Assembly (NCBI GenBank): GCA_027491235.1
Contig: JAIXWO010000022.1
Span: forward strand, 186,001 to 250,000
Reading direction: 5' to 3'
Length of the DNA: 64,000 nt
Source: Sphingomonadales bacterium
Lineage (GTDB): Bacteria > Pseudomonadota > Alphaproteobacteria > Sphingomonadales > Sphingomonadaceae
In this document: positions 32,117 through 41,411 of the stretch, in pieces
Layout of the letters: every line of letters begins with the position of its first letter
How positions within the stretch are numbered: position 1 is the stretch's first letter
Notes under the pieces: model-generated
What the model was told of the DNA's origin: nothing
The model's database searches: none
Seen by the model: only the letters and a program-made list of their open reading frames with translations
Position numbers and translations under genes: made by a program

Positions 32117-34012
32117 ATGGGTAAAGTTATTGGGATCGATTTGGGTACCACCAACAGCTGCGTTTCTGTCATGGAAGGCGGCACGCCAAAGGTAATCGAG
32201 AACGCGGAAGGTGCACGCACCACGCCGTCGATCGTCGCCTTTGCAAAGGATGGCGAGCGCCTCATTGGCCAGCCAGCCAAGCGTCAGGCTGTCACCAATC
32301 CAGAAAACACCATCTTCGCTGTGAAGCGTCTCATCGGTCGTCGTTTTGATGATCCGTTGACCAAGAAGGACATGGGCCTCGTCCCCTACACTATCGCCAA
32401 GGGCAAGAATGGCGATGCGTGGGTGACAGCGGGCGGCAGCGATTATTCGCCGTCGCAGATTTCGGCCTTCACGCTCCAGAAGATGAAGGAAACCGCAGAA
32501 GCCTATCTGGGTGAAACGGTCACGCAGGCGGTCATCACCGTTCCGGCCTACTTCAACGACGCCCAGCGTCAGGCCACCAAGGATGCCGGGCAGATTGCCG
32601 GCCTTGAAGTGCTGCGCATCATCAACGAGCCGACGGCAGCTGCTCTGGCCTATGGCCTCGACAAGAATGACGGCAAGACCATTGCTGTGTATGACCTTGG
32701 CGGCGGCACGTTCGACATTTCGGTCCTCGAAATCGGCGACGGCGTGTTCGAAGTGAAGTCGACAAATGGCGACACCTTCCTGGGCGGTGAAGACTTTGAC
32801 TCCAAGATTGTCGAGTTCCTCGCGGACGACTTCAAGAAGGCCGAAGGCATTGACCTGCGTAACGACAAGCTTGCGCTGCAGCGTCTGAAGGAAGCTGCTG
32901 AAAAGGCGAAGATCGAACTGTCCTCCGCACAGACGACCGAAGTGAACCTGCCGTTCATCACGGCGGATCAGTCCGGCCCGAAGCACCTCGTCAAGTCGAT
33001 CACGCGCGCTGATCTGGAGCGTCTGGTTGAAGACCTCATCAAGCGGACGCTGGAGCCCTGCAAGAAGGCGATGGCCGACGCAGGCGTGAAGTCGAGCGAG
33101 ATTGACGAAGTCGTGCTCGTCGGCGGGATGACGCGTATGCCGCGCGTCCGTGAAGTCGTGAAGGACTTCTTCGGCAAGGAGCCGCACACCGGCGTCAACC
33201 CGGACGAAGTCGTGGCCATGGGCGCTGCCATTCAGGCCGGCGTTCTGCAGGGCGACGTCAAGGACGTGCTGTTGCTCGACGTGACGCCGCTGTCGCTCGG
33301 CATTGAAACGCTCGGTGGCGTGTTCACGCGGATGATTGACCGTAACACGACGATCCCGACCAAGAAGTCGCAGGTTTACTCAACCGCTGAAGACAATCAG
33401 CAGGCTGTGACGATCCGCGTCTTCCAGGGCGAACGTGAAATGGCGGCCGATAACAAGGCGCTTGGCCAGTTCGATCTCGTCGGCATTCCACCCGCACCGC
33501 GCGGCGTGCCGCAGATCGAAGTGACGTTTGATATCGACGCCAACGGCATCGTGTCGGTCCATGCAAAGGACAAGGGCACGGGCAAGGAACAGCAGATCAA
33601 GATCCAGGCATCTGGCGGTCTGACCGATAATGATATCGATCAGATGGTCCGCGATGCCGAGCAGTTTGCGGAAGAAGACAAGAAGCGTCGTGAAGCGGCC
33701 GAAGCGAAGAACAACGCGGAAAGCCTTATCCACACGACGGAGCGTCAGCTTGCCGACAATGGCGACAAGGTGGACGACGCGCTGAAGTCTGAAATCGAAG
33801 CGGCTATTGCCGAAACCAAGGCTGCCGTCGAAGGCGGTGATCCCACCGCGATGACGGACAAGGCACAGGCGCTGGCGCAGGTTGCCATGAAGCTTGGTCA
33901 GGCGATTTACGAGAAGGAGCAGGCCAACTCTGCGTCCCCGAGTGCTGATGCGCCCAAGGATGACGATGTGGTTGATGCCGAATTCTCGGAAGTGGACGAA
34001 AACAAGGGCTAA
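32117..34012 (+). CDS. dnaK: chaperone DnaK (Hsp70)
   Basis: DnaK binds exposed hydrophobic segments of proteins in cycles driven by ATP, with DnaJ and GrpE. The 631-residue protein starts [20 protein letters not shown] with the phosphate-1 loop, and shows [29 protein letters not shown] and [12 protein letters not shown] of the ATPase domain. The substrate domain begins after the linker [16 protein letters not shown] near residue 385, and the C-terminus ends with an acidic tail ([17 protein letters not shown]). A sigma-32-type promoter precedes it, and dnaJ follows after 124 bases that include a repeat. Confidence 0.98.
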   Translation: MGKVIGIDLGTTNSCVSVMEGGTPKVIENAEGARTTPSIVAFAKDGERLIGQPAKRQAVTNPENTIFAVKRLIGRRFDDPLTKKDMGLVPYTIAKGKNGDAWVTAGGSDYSPSQISAFTLQKMKETAEAYLGETVTQAVITVPAYFNDAQRQATKDAGQIAGLEVLRIINEPTAAALAYGLDKNDGKTIAVYDLGGGTFDISVLEIGDGVFEVKSTNGDTFLGGEDFDSKIVEFLADDFKKAEGIDLRNDKLALQRLKEAAEKAKIELSSAQTTEVNLPFITADQSGPKHLVKSITRADLERLVEDLIKRTLEPCKKAMADAGVKSSEIDEVVLVGGMTRMPRVREVVKDFFGKEPHTGVNPDEVVAMGAAIQAGVLQGDVKDVLLLDVTPLSLGIETLGGVFTRMIDRNTTIPTKKSQVYSTAEDNQQAVTIRVFQGEREMAADNKALGQFDLVGIPPAPRGVPQIEVTFDIDANGIVSVHAKDKGTGKEQQIKIQASGGLTDNDIDQMVRDAEQFAEEDKKRREAAEAKNNAESLIHTTERQLADNGDKVDDALKSEIEAAIAETKAAVEGGDPTAMTDKAQALAQVAMKLGQAIYEKEQANSASPSADAPKDDDVVDAEFSEVDENKG

Positions 34013-34088
34013 GGCCCACCAAACGCCGCTCGTCCTGGACGTGTCGATGCACCGGTCTTTCTGAGGCCGATTGCGCAAAGGGAAAAAC

Positions 34089-34116
34089 AGCCCTTCGACA
34101 GGCTCAGGGCGAGCGG
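34089..34116. repeat. short dispersed-repeat copy between dnaK and dnaJ
   Basis: CCCTTCGACAGGCTCAGGGC with its GAGCGG flank is a copy of an intergenic repeat known widely in proteobacteria (often written as its complement, CTGAGCCTGTCGAAGGG). It lies about 20 bases before the dnaJ start. No second full copy of this word was noticed in the window. Confidence 0.6.
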
Positions 34117-34136
34117 GGACTTTGGCCGGGGGTGGC

Positions 34137-35252
34137 ATGTCCGACGACTATTACGAACTTCTTGAAGTTGAGCGTACCGCGGACGACGGGACGATTAAGT
34201 CTTCTTATCGCAAGCTCGCCATGCGCTTTCACCCGGACAAAAATCCGGGTTGTGCTGAATCTGAGGCCAAGTTCAAGGCGATCAGCGAGGCCTATGACGT
34301 CCTGAAAGACCCGCAAAAGCGCGCGGCTTATGATCAGTATGGCAAGGCGGCCTTCCAAAATGGCGGCGGCGGTGGCCCGCAGGATTTTGGTGGCTTCACC
34401 GATATCTTCGAAAACATCTTCGGGGAATTCATGGGCGGTGGCCGTGGCCGCCAGCGTGGGCCGCAGCGCGGCGCCGATCTGCGCTATGATCTCGAAATCT
34501 CGCTCGAAGAAGCCTTTAACGGCAAGCAGACTGAGGTTTCGATCGAAGTTTCTGCCCAGTGTGAACCTTGCAGCGGGTCAGGCGCCAAGCCCGGCACGTC
34601 GGCTTCAACCTGCGGGACGTGCGGCGGCCATGGTCAGGTTCGGGCGCAACAGGGCTTCTTCGTCGTAGAGCGGACATGCCCGAAATGCCAAGGATCCGGT
34701 CGGGTCATTGCCGATCCGTGCAATAGCTGCCGTGGCGAAGGCCGCGTGGAAAAGCCCAAGACGCTCTCCGTCAACATTCCCAAGGGCGTCGATGACGGCA
34801 CCCGCATCCGCCTGTCAGGCGAGGGGGAGGCTGGCGCGCGCGGCGCACCTGCCGGTGATCTCTATATCTTCCTGCATTTGAAGCGCCATTCCGTGTTCCA
34901 GCGGGATGGCTCAACCTTGTTCTGCAAGGTGCCAATCAGCTTCACGACGGCGGCACTTGGCGGCAGCATCACCGTTCCGGGTCTTGACCGCGTTGAACAT
35001 GAAATCCGCATTCCCGTCGGTATCCAGTCAGGCAAGCAACTGCGCCAGCGCGGGGCAGGAATGCCCGTGCTGAACAGCCGGGGCATGGGCGATCTTGTGG
35101 TTCAGATCGAAGTCGAGACACCGACGAAGCTGACCGCAAAGCAGAAGGAACTTCTGGAAGCTTTCCGTGAGACCGAGACAGGCGACGAGTGCCCCCAAAG
35201 CACAGGGTTCTTCGCAAAGCTGAAGGACATGTGGGACGATCTGACGGAGTAA
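34137..35252 (+). CDS. dnaJ: chaperone DnaJ (Hsp40)
   Basis: DnaJ delivers substrates to DnaK and stimulates its ATPase. The 371-residue protein has the J domain with HPD ([10 protein letters not shown], near residue 32), a Gly/Phe-rich linker ([14 protein letters not shown]), four zinc-finger repeats C-x-x-C-x-G-x-G ([32 protein letters not shown]) and the C-terminal substrate-binding domains. I start at ATG 34137 ([13 protein letters not shown]); the frame is open back to 34071 but that part is repeat DNA. The conserved order dnaK-dnaJ and lack of a separate terminator suggest one operon. Confidence 0.97.
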   Translation: MSDDYYELLEVERTADDGTIKSSYRKLAMRFHPDKNPGCAESEAKFKAISEAYDVLKDPQKRAAYDQYGKAAFQNGGGGGPQDFGGFTDIFENIFGEFMGGGRGRQRGPQRGADLRYDLEISLEEAFNGKQTEVSIEVSAQCEPCSGSGAKPGTSASTCGTCGGHGQVRAQQGFFVVERTCPKCQGSGRVIADPCNSCRGEGRVEKPKTLSVNIPKGVDDGTRIRLSGEGEAGARGAPAGDLYIFLHLKRHSVFQRDGSTLFCKVPISFTTAALGGSITVPGLDRVEHEIRIPVGIQSGKQLRQRGAGMPVLNSRGMGDLVVQIEVETPTKLTAKQKELLEAFRETETGDECPQSTGFFAKLKDMWDDLTE

Positions 35253-35280
35253 CGGTCCGCTGCTGCAGGACCCAAAAGGA

Positions 35281-35312
35281 AAGGCCCGTCGGGGAGAGAA
35301 CCGGCGGGCCTT
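35281..35312. terminator. bidirectional terminator between dnaJ and a small gene
   Basis: AAGGCCCGTCGG (35281-35292) pairs with CCGGCGGGCCTT (35301-35312), twelve pairs with one wobble. On the minus strand it is followed by TCCTTTT, a good tail for the 27-residue gene; on the plus strand it ends the dnaKJ message. Confidence 0.85.
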
Positions 35313-35339
35313 CCTGTCTGTGGAAATGTAGCGAGCCTG

Positions 35340-35423
35340 TTAGGCGCCTGTGACGATTCCGTAGGTGATACCCTGGATCATCAAAGCAATGGCAACGCTC
35401 GCTACGCGTGTTACGTAGGTCAT
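35340..35423 (-). CDS. 27-residue hydrophobic small protein
   Basis: The frame reads MTYVTRVASVAIALMIQGIT then YGIVTGA and stop. It has a real ribosome-binding site (AAAGGA, nine bases before ATG 35423) and ends 28 bases before a strong terminator oriented for it. The peptide is one short hydrophobic or amphipathic helix with a single Arg, so a membrane location is likely. Its leader contains a perfect 11-base inverted repeat whose second arm abuts the ribosome-binding site. I know no family. It converges on dnaJ; purB lies upstream on the same strand but its stop is 147 bases away. Confidence 0.6.
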   Translation of the reverse strand: MTYVTRVASVAIALMIQGITYGIVTGA

Positions 35424-35433
35424 TGCTAGTTTC

Positions 35434-35495
35434 CTTTGTTGCAGACGATGGCGATGTGCCGCCGTCACGAATGTCATTTGTGCGCTGCAACAAAG
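35434..35495 (-). promoter_or_regulatory. structured leader of the 27-residue gene
   Basis: In message sense, CTTTGTTGCAG (35495-35485) pairs perfectly with CTGCAACAAAG (35444-35434), enclosing 40 bases that can form a smaller GACGGCG/CGCCATC-type hairpin with one mismatch. The second arm runs into the GGA of the ribosome-binding site. Masking of translation start, as in RNA thermometers, is possible. Confidence 0.5.
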
Positions 35496-35570
35496 ATTTT
35501 CAAACGCAACTTAAACAACCGCGATTGCAGTAAATGCAATCAAAGGTTGCAAATGAATTAATTTGAAAGA

Positions 35571-36881
35571 CTAGCCGAACACGCGCGAGAAGATCGTATC
35601 CACGTGCTTCAGGTGATAACCGAGGTCGAATTTGTCCTCGATGTCCTGCACGGTCAGGGCGGCAGTCACCTCTGAATCGGCCTTCAAAAGCTCCATCAGG
35701 GAGAGCTGCCCGTCGGACTCCCAGACCTTCATTGCGTTGCGCTGCACAAGACGATAGGAGTCTTCACGGCTGACTCCAGCCTGAGTAAGGGCGAGCAGGA
35801 CGCGCTGGGAATGGACAAGGCCGCCCATCTTATCGAGGTTCTTCTGCATCCGCTCCGGATAGACGAGCAGCTTGTCGATCACGCCAGTCAGCCGGGCGAG
35901 AGCGAAGTCGAGCGTGATGGTCGCGTCCGGGCCGATATAGCGTTCCACCGAAGAGTGGCTGATATCGCGCTCATGCCACAGGGCCACGTTTTCCATGGCG
36001 GGAAGGGCATAGCTGCGGACCATGCGGGCAAGGCCCGTCAGGTTTTCCGTCAGCACCGGATTGCGCTTATGCGGCATCGCGGACGACCCCTTCTGGCCGG
36101 GCGAGAAATATTCTTCCGCTTCCAGAACTTCGGTGCGCTGCAAATGGCGGACTTCCACGGATAGCCGCTCAATTGACGAGGCAATGACGCCCAAAGTCGC
36201 AAAGAACATGGCGTGGCGGTCGCGCGGGATGACTTGTGTGGAGACAGGCTCAACCGCGAGGCCCAGCTTGGCGGCGACATGCTCTTCGACGCGCGGGTCG
36301 ATATTGGCGAATGTGCCAACCGCGCCGGAAATCGCGCAGGTCGCAATGTCCTTGCGCGCGGCAACCAGCCGTTCACGGTTGCGTGAGAATTCGGCGTAGG
36401 CTTCCGCCATCTTCAGGCCGAAGGTGACGGGTTCTGCGTGAATGCCGTGGCTGCGCCCGATGCTCGGCGTCATCTTATGTTCAAAGGCGCGGCGCTTGAT
36501 CGCTTCGAGCAATGCGTCGAGATCTGCGAGCAGAATATCGGAGGCACGCGTCATCTGTACGGACAAGCACGTGTCGAGCACGTCGGAGCTGGTCATGCCC
36601 TGGTGCATGAAGCGGGCTTCTTCGCCCACATTTTCTGCAACCCAGGTGAGGAAGGCGATCACATCATGTTTGGTGACGGCTTCGATGGCATCAATGGCCG
36701 CGACGTCGATCGTCGGGTTGGTCGCCCACCAGTCCCAAAGGGCCTTTGCAGCGGACTTTGGCACAACGCCCAGCTCTGCCAACGCATCGGTCGCGTGCGC
36801 CTCAATTTCGAACCAGATTTTGAAGCGGGTCTCGGGCTCCCAGATTTTGACCATCTCGGGGCGGGCGTAGCGGGGAATCAT
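35571..36881 (-). CDS. purB: adenylosuccinate lyase
   Basis: PurB cleaves SAICAR and adenylosuccinate, releasing fumarate, in two steps of purine synthesis. The 436-residue protein starts MIPRYARPEMVKIWEPETRF and carries the superfamily signature GSSAMPHKRNP near residues 263-273, the TSSDVLDT motif near 89 and the RSHGIHAEP catalytic-His region near 141. I chose ATG 36881 on the family N-terminus; an open frame 20 codons longer has no support. It appears to be a single-gene unit. Confidence 0.97.
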   Translation of the reverse strand: MIPRYARPEMVKIWEPETRFKIWFEIEAHATDALAELGVVPKSAAKALWDWWATNPTIDVAAIDAIEAVTKHDVIAFLTWVAENVGEEARFMHQGMTSSDVLDTCLSVQMTRASDILLADLDALLEAIKRRAFEHKMTPSIGRSHGIHAEPVTFGLKMAEAYAEFSRNRERLVAARKDIATCAISGAVGTFANIDPRVEEHVAAKLGLAVEPVSTQVIPRDRHAMFFATLGVIASSIERLSVEVRHLQRTEVLEAEEYFSPGQKGSSAMPHKRNPVLTENLTGLARMVRSYALPAMENVALWHERDISHSSVERYIGPDATITLDFALARLTGVIDKLLVYPERMQKNLDKMGGLVHSQRVLLALTQAGVSREDSYRLVQRNAMKVWESDGQLSLMELLKADSEVTAALTVQDIEDKFDLGYHLKHVDTIFSRVFG

Positions 36882-36971
36882 GGGCTGTCCTGTGGCTTGA
36901 AGTTTCGAGGTGCCGCTAGCAGGAAGGGGCAGGGGCGGCAATCGGAAGGGACGCGCCGCGCGAATTGACCG

Positions 36972-37655
36972 TTAGATCAATCCAGCCGCGCGCAGGGACG
37001 TGTGCTTATCCGCTCCGATGATGATGTGATCGTGGACGACAATGCCCAATCGCCGGCCAGCCTCGGCAATGTCCTTGGTGAGCTGGATGTCGGCGCGGCT
37101 TGGGGAGGGATCGCCAGACGGATGATTATGGACCAGAATGATCGCCACAGAGCCAAGGTCGATCGCGCGGCGGATGACCTCGCGGACATAGACTGCCGCC
37201 TGATCGATGGAGCCTTCGGACATCACCTCATCGCGGATCAGCATGTTTCGGGAATTCAGGTGCAGCACCCGGACCCGTTCAATGGTCAGCGCGGCCATGT
37301 CGACGCGCAGATAGTCCAGAAGCGCCTGCCAGTTGCTAAGGATCGGCTGGTTGCGGATAGGGTCGCTCAACATGCGCAGAGTCGCGGCCTGAACAATCTT
37401 GAGGGCAGCGCCCGCCGTGTCACTCAAGCCGCCACTGCGCGCGAGTGATTCTCCATCCGCTGTCAGGAGCCCACCGATCCCACCAAATTCATGCAGCAGT
37501 TTTTTGGCCAGCGGTTTGGTGTCCCGCCTCGGAATGGCCAAAGCCAGAAGATATTCAATGAGTTCGTGGTCCAACAGGGCATCGCCGCCGCCTTCAATCA
37601 ACCGCTTACGCAGACGCGCGCGGTGGCCGGTGCCATCGGTTGTTTCCCCGTTCAT
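36972..37655 (-). CDS. radC: RadC-family JAB-domain protein
   Basis: The protein of about 227 residues has an N-terminal helix-hairpin-helix-like part (GHRARLRKRLIEGG, LLDHELIEYLLALAIPRRDTK) and a C-terminal JAB1/MPN-type domain with the metal-binding motif HNHPSGDPSPSRADIQLT near residues 175-192. Historic naming as a DNA-repair protein is weakly supported, and the true activity is unknown. I start at ATG 37655 (MNGETTDGTGHRAR); a TTG at 37691 would add twelve residues. It is divergent from ydbH with 77 bases between the starts. Confidence 0.9.
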   Translation of the reverse strand: MNGETTDGTGHRARLRKRLIEGGGDALLDHELIEYLLALAIPRRDTKPLAKKLLHEFGGIGGLLTADGESLARSGGLSDTAGAALKIVQAATLRMLSDPIRNQPILSNWQALLDYLRVDMAALTIERVRVLHLNSRNMLIRDEVMSEGSIDQAAVYVREVIRRAIDLGSVAIILVHNHPSGDPSPSRADIQLTKDIAEAGRRLGIVVHDHIIIGADKHTSLRAAGLI

Positions 37656-37732
37656 CAACGATAGGCTAACTTGGGAGGTGAAGTTGCGCAATTGCGCTTG
37701 ATCACGGCCCCTAAAGCGGCTTGTTAGGAGTT

Positions 37733-40700
37733 ATGGCGGTTCGACCCGGCGTTAAATATGCATCGCTCGCGCTGGCGGGCGCCGGAGCTGCGGCTGTCGT
37801 TGCGGTGTGGAGTTACCGTGAGCCAATCGCGCGTGATGCCATTAATGGGTATCTTGAAAGCCGCGACGTCACGGCCAGTTACGATATCCGCGCGATTGAA
37901 ACGCGACGCCAGCGGCTTGAAAACATCCGCATTGGTGACCCCAAAAACCCGGACCTGACAGCCGATTGGGCGGAGATTGACGTAGGGCCAAGCCTGACTG
38001 GACTGACCGTGCGCGCGGTGCGGGCAGGTGGGGTTCGTCTTCAGGGGCTCTTGGTCAATGGCACCCTCTCGCTCGGCGCGCTCGATCGGCTGCTGCCAAA
38101 GTCCACGGGCGCACCGTTTCGCTTGCCCGATATTGACCTGTCTTTGGAGGATGCGCGCCTGCGCTTCGATACGCCCTTTGGCCAATTGGGCGGCAAGCTG
38201 GACGGGCAGGGTAATTTACAGGGCGGATTTGAAGGGAAGCTCGCCCTGGTTGCCCCGCGCCTTGCCCGCGACGCGACCTGCGGTGCAACGAATGTGACCG
38301 TCTATGGAGATCTGTCGGTCGTCGGTCGGCGCCCGACCTTCAAAGGACCCGTCCGTTTCTCTGAATTCGCTTGTGGCAAGATGTCGGGAAAAGCGGCGGA
38401 CATTGGACTGGACGCCAGTATCGCCGAGGATATGGCGGATTGGCGCGGCAAAAGTGCCGTTCGCTTAATGTCATCCGCGATGCCGGGCGTGAAGATCAGC
38501 GGCATCGAGGCGCAAGTGGACTTTCGCGGAGACGCCCGGAAGACCGACGCCGACGTGGATATCCTTTTAGGTTCGCTGGCCGCTGCGGACATGACGGCGT
38601 CCCGCATCCGGCTCTCCGGCAAGACGACCCTGGGTGCGCGCGGCTCGATCTTTTCGGGGCAGGTGCGCGCCGCCCGCATCTTTACAGGCGGCCTGACCAA
38701 GAAGGCGGCGGCGCAACTGGGCGCGCTCCCGGACGGAACGCCAATCACCCCGGCCGCACGGCAATTGGCCGCAGCTGTCGCTGCCTTGGGCAAAGGCATT
38801 GGCGGGCATGGGGATGTCGAGGCGAGCTATGTTGGTGGCGTGAGTTCGCTCGCGCTGTCGGACCTGGCGTTGGCCAGTGCCAGCGGCGCGAGCCTGTTGC
38901 TTCCCGGCGAAAAGAGTGTCGTTTATGATGAACGCGGGCTTCGGTTGGCGGGCGTTGCGCGCTTTGGCGGCGGCGGACTTCCGGGTGGGACAGCCCTTCT
39001 GAACGGCCAGGGCGGCACCATCACCGTCCAGCCCTATGGCACGAAGGGATCGCGCCTGACGCTGGCACCGGTCCGCTTTGCCATCGCGCCAAAGGGCCTC
39101 TCCTTCGACACAATGGCCACCATGGACGGCCCTTTGGGCAGCGGCCGGGTAAGCGGTTTGGTCGTGCCGGTGCGTATCCGGGCGGGGCAGGCGCTGCCGA
39201 TGGGCTGCCAGCCGGTGACGTTCCGCGCCCTCACGCTTGAAGCGCTACGCCTTGGTCAAACCCGCTTGACCGCCTGTCTAACAGCGACGTCGCTTGATAT
39301 CCCCAACCTGCGACTGAAAGGCGCGCTTGGCACATCTCCCATGAGCCTCAGCGCCCGTCGCGCGCGCTATGGGCTCAACGACGGCTCCTTTGGCCTGACG
39401 GATGTGGCAGCGCAGGTGGGGGATGCATCGCGCAAAAGCGTGCTTTCGGTCGAGACGGTTTCGGGACGCAGCACGCAGGCGGGACTGACGGGGCAGTTTG
39501 GCGGCGCGGCCGGGCAGATTGGCAATGTGCCGCTGCATCTTTCATCTGCCTCCGGGCCCTGGCGTTTTGCGCGCGGTGTGTTGAACCTTGGCGGGCAGGG
39601 GACAGTGTCAGATACGGCGCCTGACCGTCGATTCCTGCCGCTTCTGGCCGATAACATCGCGCTGCGCTTGTCTGGCGGAAAGGTGGATGGCACCGCCTTG
39701 CTGCGTGAACCCAAGAGTGGGGCGGACATTGCCGGCGTGACTTTCCGCCATAATCTGTCCTCAGGCATTGGCGCCGCCGACCTTGACGTTGCGAACCTCA
39801 CCTTTGAAGACCGCCTCCAGCCGGAGGCGATCACCCCTACGACCTTGGGTGTCATCGCCAATGTGCGCGGCGCCCTCAGCGGGACGGGTCGGGTCGACTG
39901 GTCCGGCGATGCGGTGACAAGCACCGGACGTTTCCGGACGGCCGGGCTGGATTTTGCCGCGGCCTTTGGTCCCGTTGAGGGGTTGAAGGGGGAAATCGCC
40001 TTTGTTGATCTGCTTGGCCTCGTGACGGCACCGGACCAGAAGGTTGCAATCGCCAACGTCAATCCGGGCATCTCCGTGACAGACGGGACGCTGACTTACC
40101 GCCTGTTGCCGGGATATCGTGTTCAAGTCGATAGCGGACGGTGGCCTTTTGCCGGCGGGTCTCTGGTTTTGGACCCCACGACGCTCGACATGTCGACGGC
40201 GTCTGCGCGACACCTGACCTTCCGGGTGGAGGGGCTGGATGCCGCGCGGTTCATTGCAGCCATGGAGTTTGAGAATGTCGCGGCCACCGGCCGCTTCGAT
40301 GGTGCCTTGCCGATGGTGTTTGATGATCAGGGCGGCCGCATCGAGGGCGGCCACATCGTTGCGCGCGGGGGCGGCACGCTGTCTTATGTGGGGCAGGTAT
40401 CGAACGAGAATCTCGGCTTGATGGGCCGCTTCGCCTTTGATGCGCTGAAGTCGATGAAATATGATCGGTTGGCCATTGATCTGAACGGTGCGATTGACGG
40501 GGATGTCATCACGCGCATCAGCTTTGCCGGGGTCAATCAGGCGCCGATTGACGGCGGACGCACAAAGCTGCCGATCAAGATTTTGGGCGCAACCAATTTG
40601 CCCTTCATTTTCAATGTCACGATTACCGCCAAATTCCGCCAGCTTTTTGATATGACGCGTAGCTTTAATGATCCGTCGATCCTCATAAACCGCATGGTTC

Positions 40701-40780
40701 CGCGGCTGGAACCGCTGCCGCAAGATGAACGTAAGCCCACCAAACCCGTTCAGCCCCCGGAAAGCGGGCCGAAGCAATAA
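37733..40780 (+). CDS. ydbH: YdbH-family AsmA-like intermembrane lipid-transport protein
   Basis: The protein of about 1015 residues has one N-terminal membrane helix (YASLALAGAGAAAVVAVWSY) and then a very long beta-rich body, as in the AsmA-like bridge proteins TamB, YhdP and YdbH that carry phospholipids from inner to outer membrane. The C-terminal region (LEGLD..., GRFDGALPMVFDDQGGRIEG, GGRTKLPIKILGATNLPF) matches the YdbH domain. AGGAG lies close before ATG 37733. It is followed by ynbE and ydbL, the same three-gene set as in enteric bacteria, where YnbE is the outer-membrane partner. Confidence 0.87.
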   Translation: MAVRPGVKYASLALAGAGAAAVVAVWSYREPIARDAINGYLESRDVTASYDIRAIETRRQRLENIRIGDPKNPDLTADWAEIDVGPSLTGLTVRAVRAGGVRLQGLLVNGTLSLGALDRLLPKSTGAPFRLPDIDLSLEDARLRFDTPFGQLGGKLDGQGNLQGGFEGKLALVAPRLARDATCGATNVTVYGDLSVVGRRPTFKGPVRFSEFACGKMSGKAADIGLDASIAEDMADWRGKSAVRLMSSAMPGVKISGIEAQVDFRGDARKTDADVDILLGSLAAADMTASRIRLSGKTTLGARGSIFSGQVRAARIFTGGLTKKAAAQLGALPDGTPITPAARQLAAAVAALGKGIGGHGDVEASYVGGVSSLALSDLALASASGASLLLPGEKSVVYDERGLRLAGVARFGGGGLPGGTALLNGQGGTITVQPYGTKGSRLTLAPVRFAIAPKGLSFDTMATMDGPLGSGRVSGLVVPVRIRAGQALPMGCQPVTFRALTLEALRLGQTRLTACLTATSLDIPNLRLKGALGTSPMSLSARRARYGLNDGSFGLTDVAAQVGDASRKSVLSVETVSGRSTQAGLTGQFGGAAGQIGNVPLHLSSASGPWRFARGVLNLGGQGTVSDTAPDRRFLPLLADNIALRLSGGKVDGTALLREPKSGADIAGVTFRHNLSSGIGAADLDVANLTFEDRLQPEAITPTTLGVIANVRGALSGTGRVDWSGDAVTSTGRFRTAGLDFAAAFGPVEGLKGEIAFVDLLGLVTAPDQKVAIANVNPGISVTDGTLTYRLLPGYRVQVDSGRWPFAGGSLVLDPTTLDMSTASARHLTFRVEGLDAARFIAAMEFENVAATGRFDGALPMVFDDQGGRIEGGHIVARGGGTLSYVGQVSNENLGLMGRFAFDALKSMKYDRLAIDLNGAIDGDVITRISFAGVNQAPIDGGRTKLPIKILGATNLPFIFNVTITAKFRQLFDMTRSFNDPSILINRMVPRLEPLPQDERKPTKPVQPPESGPKQ

Positions 40781-40827
40781 GGAAGACGTTATTGACGCAC
40801 AGACGATCAGATGCGAACCCGGGGATT

Positions 40828-41016
40828 ATGAAACAGGCTTCCCTTCTTCTGGCTCTCGCTGCTTCCGCGCTTTTGGCCGGGTGCGTGCAGATTCAGGCCC
40901 CGGACAAACCGATTGAGATCAACCTGAACGTCAACATCAAGCAAGAGGTCGTCCTCACCCTGAAGAAGGATGCGGAAGACCTTGTGAACAACAATCCGGA
41001 GCTGTTTCCGCAATGA
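40828..41016 (+). CDS. ynbE: YnbE-family outer-membrane lipoprotein
   Basis: The 62-residue precursor has a lipoprotein signal (MKQASLLLALAASALLAGC) and a short mature part (PIEINLNVNIKQEVVLTLKK) that is the hallmark of YnbE, which extends the YdbH beta-groove to the outer membrane. I chose ATG 40828 because it gives a proper signal peptide; a start at 40792 would bury it behind twelve polar residues. Its stop overlaps the ydbL start by four bases. Confidence 0.88.
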   Translation: MKQASLLLALAASALLAGCVQIQAPDKPIEINLNVNIKQEVVLTLKKDAEDLVNNNPELFPQ

Positions 41017-41405
41017 CGCTTTCTCCTAAAACTCTCGCGCTGGCAGGGGCCGCCATCCTTGTCGTCGGTGCCGCTGGCATCGCCTACGCCCAGTCTGCCG
41101 GAGCGGTCAGTGCCGCGCTGTCCAGTGGTGAGGTTGGTGAGCAGGCGGATGGCTATCTCGGCTTTCGCAGCACGCCATCTGATGAGCTTCGTGACGAAGT
41201 CGACGCGATCAATATCAAGCGGCGCGACGTTTATACCAAACTCGCGACGCAGCGTGGTGTGACCGTGAGGGATGTCGCTGTAACCGTCGGTTGCGAAACG
41301 CTCCAAAAGCGCGTGGCGATTGGGCGCTCCTATCTGCTGACGGATGGCGAGTGGCGCACCAAAGGTGAGGACCCTATCGTACTCCCAGCCTATTGCGGGC
41401 AGTGA
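41013..41405 (+). CDS. ydbL: YdbL-family periplasmic protein (DUF1318)
   Basis: The 130-residue precursor has a signal peptide (1-26, ending GIAYAQ) and a mature DUF1318 domain: VGEQADGYLGFRSTPSDELRDEVDAINIKRRDVYTKLA, where the last part is the family pattern. In the enteric set, YdbL is the periplasmic partner of YdbH and YnbE, thought to control their assembly. Two cysteines (VGCETL and AYCGQ) may form a disulfide. The start overlaps ynbE in ATGA. Confidence 0.88.
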   Translation: MTLSPKTLALAGAAILVVGAAGIAYAQSAGAVSAALSSGEVGEQADGYLGFRSTPSDELRDEVDAINIKRRDVYTKLATQRGVTVRDVAVTVGCETLQKRVAIGRSYLLTDGEWRTKGEDPIVLPAYCGQ

Positions 41406-41411
41406 GGCGTC

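Noticed and set aside
32033-33187. Open frame opposite dnaK
   Set aside because: Antisense shadow; such frames opposite dnaK are a known artefact of codon bias.
39761-40777. Open frame opposite ydbH
   Set aside because: No ribosome-binding site, no domain, and it lies wholly inside a well-supported gene.
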